The notes under the pieces were generated by a model. It ran no database searches and was not told where the DNA came from. It saw only the letters and a list, made by a program, of their open reading frames with translations. Positions 5,457 to 8,397 of a stretch of DNA of 8,397 nucleotides are shown here, piece after piece (the stretch's first letter is position 1; the number at the start of each line of letters is the position of its first letter). Location of the stretch: contig JAREAF010000104.1 of the NCBI GenBank assembly GCA_029240475.1, positions 1 to 8,397 on the forward strand, read 5' to 3'. The DNA comes from Rhodospirillales bacterium. Its GTDB lineage: Bacteria > Pseudomonadota > Alphaproteobacteria > JAREAF01. The translations under genes were made by a program, and so were the position numbers.

Positions 5457-5983
5457 GGCGCCTTCCCCATTTCTACCGATATCCCGAGCTCAGCACAGCC
5501 AGAGGTGACGTTGCTCCAGAACCCGTCATCGAGCTCGACGACATACTGATCGTAGAGCCACCATTGCATGATCGTTCGGGGCTCTCCCGCATTCGGGGCC
5601 CGCAGCCGCAGTTCCCGCCCGGGGTTCGTGCTCGTGTCCCAAGTCTCGACCGTAACCCAGTCCTTCGTATCAGTCTCGACGACGGCCTCTACCTTCTTCA
5701 CCACGAAGATCGACGATGCGGCCTCAAGAAAACGTGCGAAGCCTGCACCCGCTTTGCAGCGTTCGAGTTCGTTCCGATCGCGTCGAGCAATGACGATCTC
5801 GAAGACTTCACCTGGGTCGGTACGGAAGGCCAGAAGCCTCTGGTTCGACGTGCTGACAAGGACCTCCCGCATGGTCTTCGGATCGGACCATTGCAGAGCC
5901 TCCCCTAGATCGGGCTGGTAGTCACCGCAAGCGCTCAATACGACGCACGGCATAGCGAAACAGACTTGTTTCAATTGTCTCAC
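5453..5983 (-). CDS. Array paralog B1: putative lipoprotein next to the L,D-transpeptidase
   Basis: 176 residues from a GTG at 5983, with GGGG six bases upstream; the identical length of B2 and B3 supports this start. The short signal peptide ends V-L-S-A-C with Cys19 as the lipobox cysteine, followed by Gly-Asp. Shared domain: NQRLLAFRTD (47-56), FEIVIARRDRNELERCKAG (61-79), DWVTVETWDT (108-117), TIMQWWLYDQYVVELDDGFW (137-156), SGCAELG (162-168). Cys76 and Cys163 are the family pair. The extra pair of B2/B3 is absent at both positions (CGDY instead of DEC, MQWW instead of MQWC). It starts 12 bases after the transpeptidase stop, so the two are almost certainly co-transcribed, and it occupies the place directly after an effector-like gene. 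That suggests, but does not prove, a cognate immunity role. It overlaps C1 by four bases. Confidence 0.82.
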   Translation of the reverse strand: MRQLKQVCFAMPCVVLSACGDYQPDLGEALQWSDPKTMREVLVSTSNQRLLAFRTDPGEVFEIVIARRDRNELERCKAGAGFARFLEAASSIFVVKKVEAVVETDTKDWVTVETWDTSTNPGRELRLRAPNAGEPRTIMQWWLYDQYVVELDDGFWSNVTSGCAELGISVEMGKAP

Positions 5984-5995
5984 GATGAGCCCCGA

Positions 5996-6388
5996 TCAGA
6001 AGACATGCACCACCGTCTCGTATTCTACAGCCCAACCAAATAATTTTTCCGCATCCGCTTTTTGTAAGCGAACGCAACCGTGCGATCCGATCAGGTCGGT
6101 GCCCTTTTTGGCATAGTACAACAGGGGCCAGCCGAAGCCATGGTACTGGTGGAGGGCCTGTCCCTTGTAGAAAAACATGGCAAAATCCATCTTAGATCCA
6201 TATATGCTGCTAGTGTGATATCGGTGTTTCGGGTGAATAACGTGCCTGCCTTTCTTAGTGGGATTGTCTTTATCTCCAGCAATACACTGGCACTGGTAGA
6301 CTGTTCGGGCGCCAATTTTTACTGACACGATCTGCTGCGCAATGTCGACTTCAAAAAGGTATGGCTTGATTTCGGGCTTAGGCACCAT
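5996..6388 (-). CDS. Small YkuD-type L,D-transpeptidase without signal peptide
   Basis: 130 residues from the ATG at 6388 (a TTG one codon earlier is also open), preceded by GGGGA at about 8 bases. YkuD enzymes use a catalytic Cys to make or exchange L,D-links in peptidoglycan, or to trim stem peptides. Seen: YLFEVDIAQQIVSV (10-23) as the opening strands, NPTKKGRHVIHP (42-53) as the glycine-turn region, His80 and His83 in ALHQYHG, and the catalytic SHGCVRL (102-108) with Cys105. An unusual CQC lies at 33-35. There is no signal peptide and an in-frame stop lies about 20 codons upstream, so a periplasmic target would need another export route, such as a specialised secretion system. It lies 12 bases before B1 at the head of the paralog array. 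GC content is clearly below that of the flanking metabolic genes. Enzyme family is secure; toxin role is inference. Confidence 0.85.
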   Translation of the reverse strand: MVPKPEIKPYLFEVDIAQQIVSVKIGARTVYQCQCIAGDKDNPTKKGRHVIHPKHRYHTSSIYGSKMDFAMFFYKGQALHQYHGFGWPLLYYAKKGTDLIGSHGCVRLQKADAEKLFGWAVEYETVVHVF

Positions 6389-6411
6389 CAACGGTATCCC
6401 CGGCGTTCTTT

Positions 6412-6426
6412 GGCTCCCAATGAGCC
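6412..6426. repeat. Small hairpin in the transpeptidase leader
   Basis: GGCTC-CCAAT-GAGCC forms a 5-bp stem with a 5-base loop between the predicted transcription start and the transpeptidase start codon. No T-run follows on either strand, so it is not a terminator. It could influence leader structure, or be chance. Confidence 0.25.
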
Positions 6427-6480
6427 TCCGCAGGCAGACATAAGGTCAGGTTTCGAGCATGACCATGGCGCTGGTATTAC

Positions 6481-6508
6481 TTCGTAGCATCACCGGTTAA
6501 GCTGTCAA
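6481..6508 (-). promoter_or_regulatory. Putative promoter for the transpeptidase-paralog operon
   Basis: A perfect TTGACA (6508-6503, minus strand) is followed after 16 bases by TACGAA (6486-6481), a poor but possible -10. The start would be near 6474, giving a leader of about 85 bases. The flank upstream of the -35 is very AT-rich and contains ATTTAAAAT twice. This is the only good promoter-like site before the nine-gene run. Confidence 0.4.
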
Positions 6509-6521
6509 CATCGTAATTACA

Positions 6522-6553
6522 ATTTAAAATGACTGCGTGACTGTATTTAAAAT
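6522..6553. repeat. AT-rich direct repeat upstream of the -35, UP-element-like
   Basis: ATTTAAAAT occurs at 6522-6530 and 6545-6553, 23 bases apart. GACTG is also repeated between them at 6531-6535 and 6539-6543. The tract lies about 14-45 bases upstream of the putative -35 and contrasts sharply with the GC-rich flanks. It could be an UP element or a binding site for a silencing or regulatory protein. Confidence 0.35.
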
Positions 6554-6563
6554 TTCTGTGCGC

Positions 6564-6598
6564 GCCGCCGCAGCGAGCAAAAAACACTGAGCGGCGGC
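6564..6598. repeat. 8-bp inverted repeat after the cyclodeaminase gene
   Basis: GCCGCCGC (6564-6571) and GCGGCGGC (6591-6598) are perfect inverted arms around a 19-base loop that contains a run of six A on the plus strand. It begins 6 bases beyond the stop of the ornithine cyclodeaminase-family gene. On the minus strand the T-runs lie before the stem and inside the loop, not after it, so it is an atypical terminator candidate at best. Confidence 0.3.
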
Positions 6599-6604
6599 AA
6601 AAAT

Positions 6605-7612
6605 CTAGGCAAATCTGAGCCGCTGCCCCACTCCCATTCGTTTTGCCTTTTCCAGCATCGCGTGGCCGAGCGCGATGTCGGAGAGCGAGAGGCCGCGGTG
6701 CCAGAAGAGGTTGGTCTCGTCCTCGCGCTCGCGGCCGGGCTTCTTGCCGGTGACGATCTCGGCGAGCTCGGCATGCAGCGTCGTCTCGGTGAGCTTGCCC
6801 GCCTCGACATGCGCGCGCAGCGCGCCGAGCTTGCCGGTGCGGCATTGGCCCCAATCGTCGACCACGATCTTGGCCATGATGTCGGTGAGGGAGAGCTCGA
6901 CCGCGCTCATGGTGCCGTAGGGCACGACCAGCGCGCCCGGCTTGATCCATTCGGTCTTTAGCAGCGGCGTCGGCTGCTCCAGCCGCGAAGCCTCGACCAC
7001 GATGTCGGCGCCCTTGACGCAGCTCTCCCAATCCTCGGTCGCGATAACCGGCTTGCCGAGGTCGCGCGCGAGCGTCGCGGCGAAGGCGTCGCGGCTCTCC
7101 TTGCGCCGGGAATGCACGCGGATCTCCGCGAAGCCGAACAGCCGGTCCAAGAGGCGCACGTTCCAAAAGGCCGTGCCGCGAGCGCCGACATGGCCCAGCA
7201 CGCGCGCGTCTTTCCGCGCAAGATGTTTGGCGCCGATCGCCGTCACCGCGCCGGTGCGCATCTCGGTGATCGCCGTGGCGTCGATCAACGCGACCGGCAT
7301 CCCCGTGCGCGGATCGAACAGGTTCAAGAGCGCCATCTCCGAGGGCAGGCCGAGCTTGTAGTTGTCGACATAGTCGCCGACGATCTTCACCCCCGCGAGC
7401 CCCATCGGCGCCACATAGCCGCGCAGCACGTTGAAATGGCCGCGGAAGGCGGGGTCGGGCTCGAGATGCACGCGCGGCTCGATCACCGTTTGGCCACGCC
7501 CTTGCGCGCTGAGGCCCGCCTCGACCGCGGCGAGGATCTCCTCATCCGTCATGGCGAGCCGCTCGACATCCGGGCCGTTCAGATAGGTGAAGTGGATCTC
7601 CGTGGTCGCCAT
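6605..7612 (-). CDS. Ornithine cyclodeaminase/mu-crystallin family protein
   Basis: 335 residues, normal family length. The family uses NAD(P)(H) either to cyclise ornithine to proline or to reduce ketimines or oxidise related amino acids. Seen: EPRVHLEP (45-52), GVKIVGDY (74-81) with the conserved Lys76, ATAITEMRTGAV (112-123) with Arg119, the Rossmann turn LGHVGARGTA (139-148), and the late WHRGLSLSDIALGHA segment carrying the conserved Asp. The Rossmann turn is GHVGARGTA rather than the commoner GxGxQA pattern, so the cofactor preference and substrate may differ from true ornithine cyclodeaminase. It starts 12 bases after hutF, with GGAG eight bases before its ATG, indicating one operon. 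The pairing with histidine degradation suggests an amino-acid catabolic role, but the substrate cannot be fixed from sequence. Not part of the accessory block. Confidence 0.88.
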   Translation of the reverse strand: MATTEIHFTYLNGPDVERLAMTDEEILAAVEAGLSAQGRGQTVIEPRVHLEPDPAFRGHFNVLRGYVAPMGLAGVKIVGDYVDNYKLGLPSEMALLNLFDPRTGMPVALIDATAITEMRTGAVTAIGAKHLARKDARVLGHVGARGTAFWNVRLLDRLFGFAEIRVHSRRKESRDAFAATLARDLGKPVIATEDWESCVKGADIVVEASRLEQPTPLLKTEWIKPGALVVPYGTMSAVELSLTDIMAKIVVDDWGQCRTGKLGALRAHVEAGKLTETTLHAELAEIVTGKKPGREREDETNLFWHRGLSLSDIALGHAMLEKAKRMGVGQRLRFA

Positions 7613-7624
7613 CCGCCCAGCTCC

Positions 7625-8397
7625 CTAGCCGATCCGCGCCAGCGCCGCGCGGTAGCGCGTCAGCACCTCCGCCTCGCGGGGATGGCGGCCCTCGCGCACC
7701 GTCCAGCGCCCGCCGACCATGACGTCGCGCACGGGATTGCGGTTGCCGGCGAAGACCGCGCCATCCACCAGCGCATCGCCGGAGAGCCCCGCCAGGGTCG
7801 GAGCCTCGGCATCCAGCACCACCAGGTCCGCGCGGCACTCTACGGCGATGCGGCCGCTCGCGAAGCCCAGCGCCTGCGCCCCGCCCTCGGCCGCGCGGGC
7901 CCATAGATGCGCGCCGACCGAGCCGCCCGCCTGCAACAGGTTGCGTCGGCGATGCACGAGCCGCTGGCCGTATTCCAGCCAGCGCAGCTCCTCGACGGGG
8001 CTCACCGAGATGTGGCTGTCCGAGCCCACGCCGAACACGCCGCCCGCGCGCGCATAGTCCACGGCCGGGAAGAAGCCGTCGCCGAGATTGGCCTCCGTCG
8101 TGGGGCAGAGCCCGGCGACGGCGCCGCTCGCGGCCAGGGCACGCGTCTCCGCCTCGGTCATGTGCGTGGCATGGATGAGGCACCAGCGCCCATCCACCGC
8201 CGCATGGCCCATGAGCCACTCGACGGGCCGCGCGCCCGACCAGGCGATGCACTCCTCCACCTCCTTCACCTGCTCGGCGATGTGGATGTGGATCGGCGCG
8301 CCCGGCAGCAGCGCATCCAGCCGCGCGGCGGACTCGCTCAGCAGCTCCGGCGGCACCGCGCGCAAGCTGTGAGGCGCGATGCCGACGCGCAGCTCCG
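7625..8397 (-). CDS. hutF: Formimidoylglutamate deiminase (N-terminus outside window)
   Basis: C-terminal ~256 residues of an amidohydrolase-superfamily enzyme. HutF deiminates N-formimidoyl-L-glutamate to N-formyl-L-glutamate and ammonia in the five-step histidine degradation route found in Pseudomonas and many Alphaproteobacteria. Seen in order: GIAPHSLRAVPPE near the window edge, PIHIHIAEQVKEVEEC with a metal-site or substrate-site His, WLMGHAAVDGRW, LIHATHMT, LCPTTEANLGDGFFP, and GVGSDSHISVSPVEELR, whose Asp (8020-8018) is the expected metal ligand. The last part ends in the beta-sandwich typical of amidohydrolases (ADLVVLDAEAPTL). These blocks resemble HutF more than atrazine- or guanine-deaminase relatives. 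The frame is open to the window end; the leucine codon at 8365 is internal. It lies directly upstream of the ornithine cyclodeaminase-family gene. Confidence 0.88.
   Translation of the reverse strand, partial: ELRVGIAPHSLRAVPPELLSESAARLDALLPGAPIHIHIAEQVKEVEECIAWSGARPVEWLMGHAAVDGRWCLIHATHMTEAETRALAASGAVAGLCPTTEANLGDGFFPAVDYARAGGVFGVGSDSHISVSPVEELRWLEYGQRLVHRRRNLLQAGGSVGAHLWARAAEGGAQALGFASGRIAVECRADLVVLDAEAPTLAGLSGDALVDGAVFAGNRNPVRDVMVGGRWTVREGRHPREAEVLTRYRAALARIG

Noticed and set aside
1205..5983. CRISPR-like or satellite explanation of the repetition
   Set aside because: The repeats are gene-sized and diverged at DNA level; there are no short regularly spaced identical repeats.
6564..6598. 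Standard intrinsic terminator
   Set aside because: The stem is good, but the loop is 19 bases and no T-run follows it in either reading direction.
6477..7166. 229-residue minus-strand frame
   Set aside because: Arg/Ala-rich shadow of the cyclodeaminase-family gene, with no motif of its own.
7112..7906. 264-residue open frame on the plus strand
   Set aside because: Antisense to the cyclodeaminase-family gene and hutF, both with clear family motifs; long antisense frames are expected in high-GC DNA.

Overview
The window is high-GC DNA with the codon habits and gene content of an alphaproteobacterium, probably Rhizobiales-like; this rests on composition and protein style, not on a marker gene. 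Ordinary metabolic genes at both ends flank an accessory block of roughly 6 kb.

Layout. Left edge (+ strand): the 3' part of an isochorismatase-family hydrolase. Everything else is on the minus strand and reads from right to left. At the right edge is the C-terminal part of formimidoylglutamate deiminase (hutF), then an ornithine cyclodeaminase-family gene 12 bases later. An AT-rich 216-base spacer with a plausible promoter follows. It leads into a small YkuD-type L,D-transpeptidase gene and then eight consecutive genes of one unrecognised paralogous family. The block ends with a Phd/YefM antitoxin and a PemK/MazF-like toxin, which converge on the isochorismatase gene.

The eight paralogs fall into three subtypes. 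A proteins start MLRSWWLPW and both are exactly 180 aa. B proteins are lipoproteins and all three are exactly 176 aa. C proteins have a hydrophobic N-terminal segment and are 183-200 aa. In transcription order the array reads Ldt-B-C, A-B-C, A-B-C. Every member has an N-terminal export or anchor segment followed by one shared domain containing a [K/R]-L-x-A-[Y/F]-R-like strand, an E-x-C-x-[A/S]-G motif and a terminal GC-x-x-[L/M]-G motif. The two motif cysteines are invariant, which fits a disulfide-bonded periplasmic domain. B and C genes overlap or nearly touch, suggesting translational coupling.

The L,D-transpeptidase keeps its SHGCVRL catalytic motif but has no signal peptide, while all eight downstream products look exported. 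The best hypothesis is a peptidoglycan-targeting toxin or effector followed by an expanded, diversified set of envelope immunity proteins. No delivery genes are in the window, so this is inference; an envelope-remodelling set is the main alternative. One C gene carries a compensating pair of frameshifts, and the antitoxin's upstream in-frame extension overlaps a promoter and a 12-base direct repeat, so its start is probably internal.
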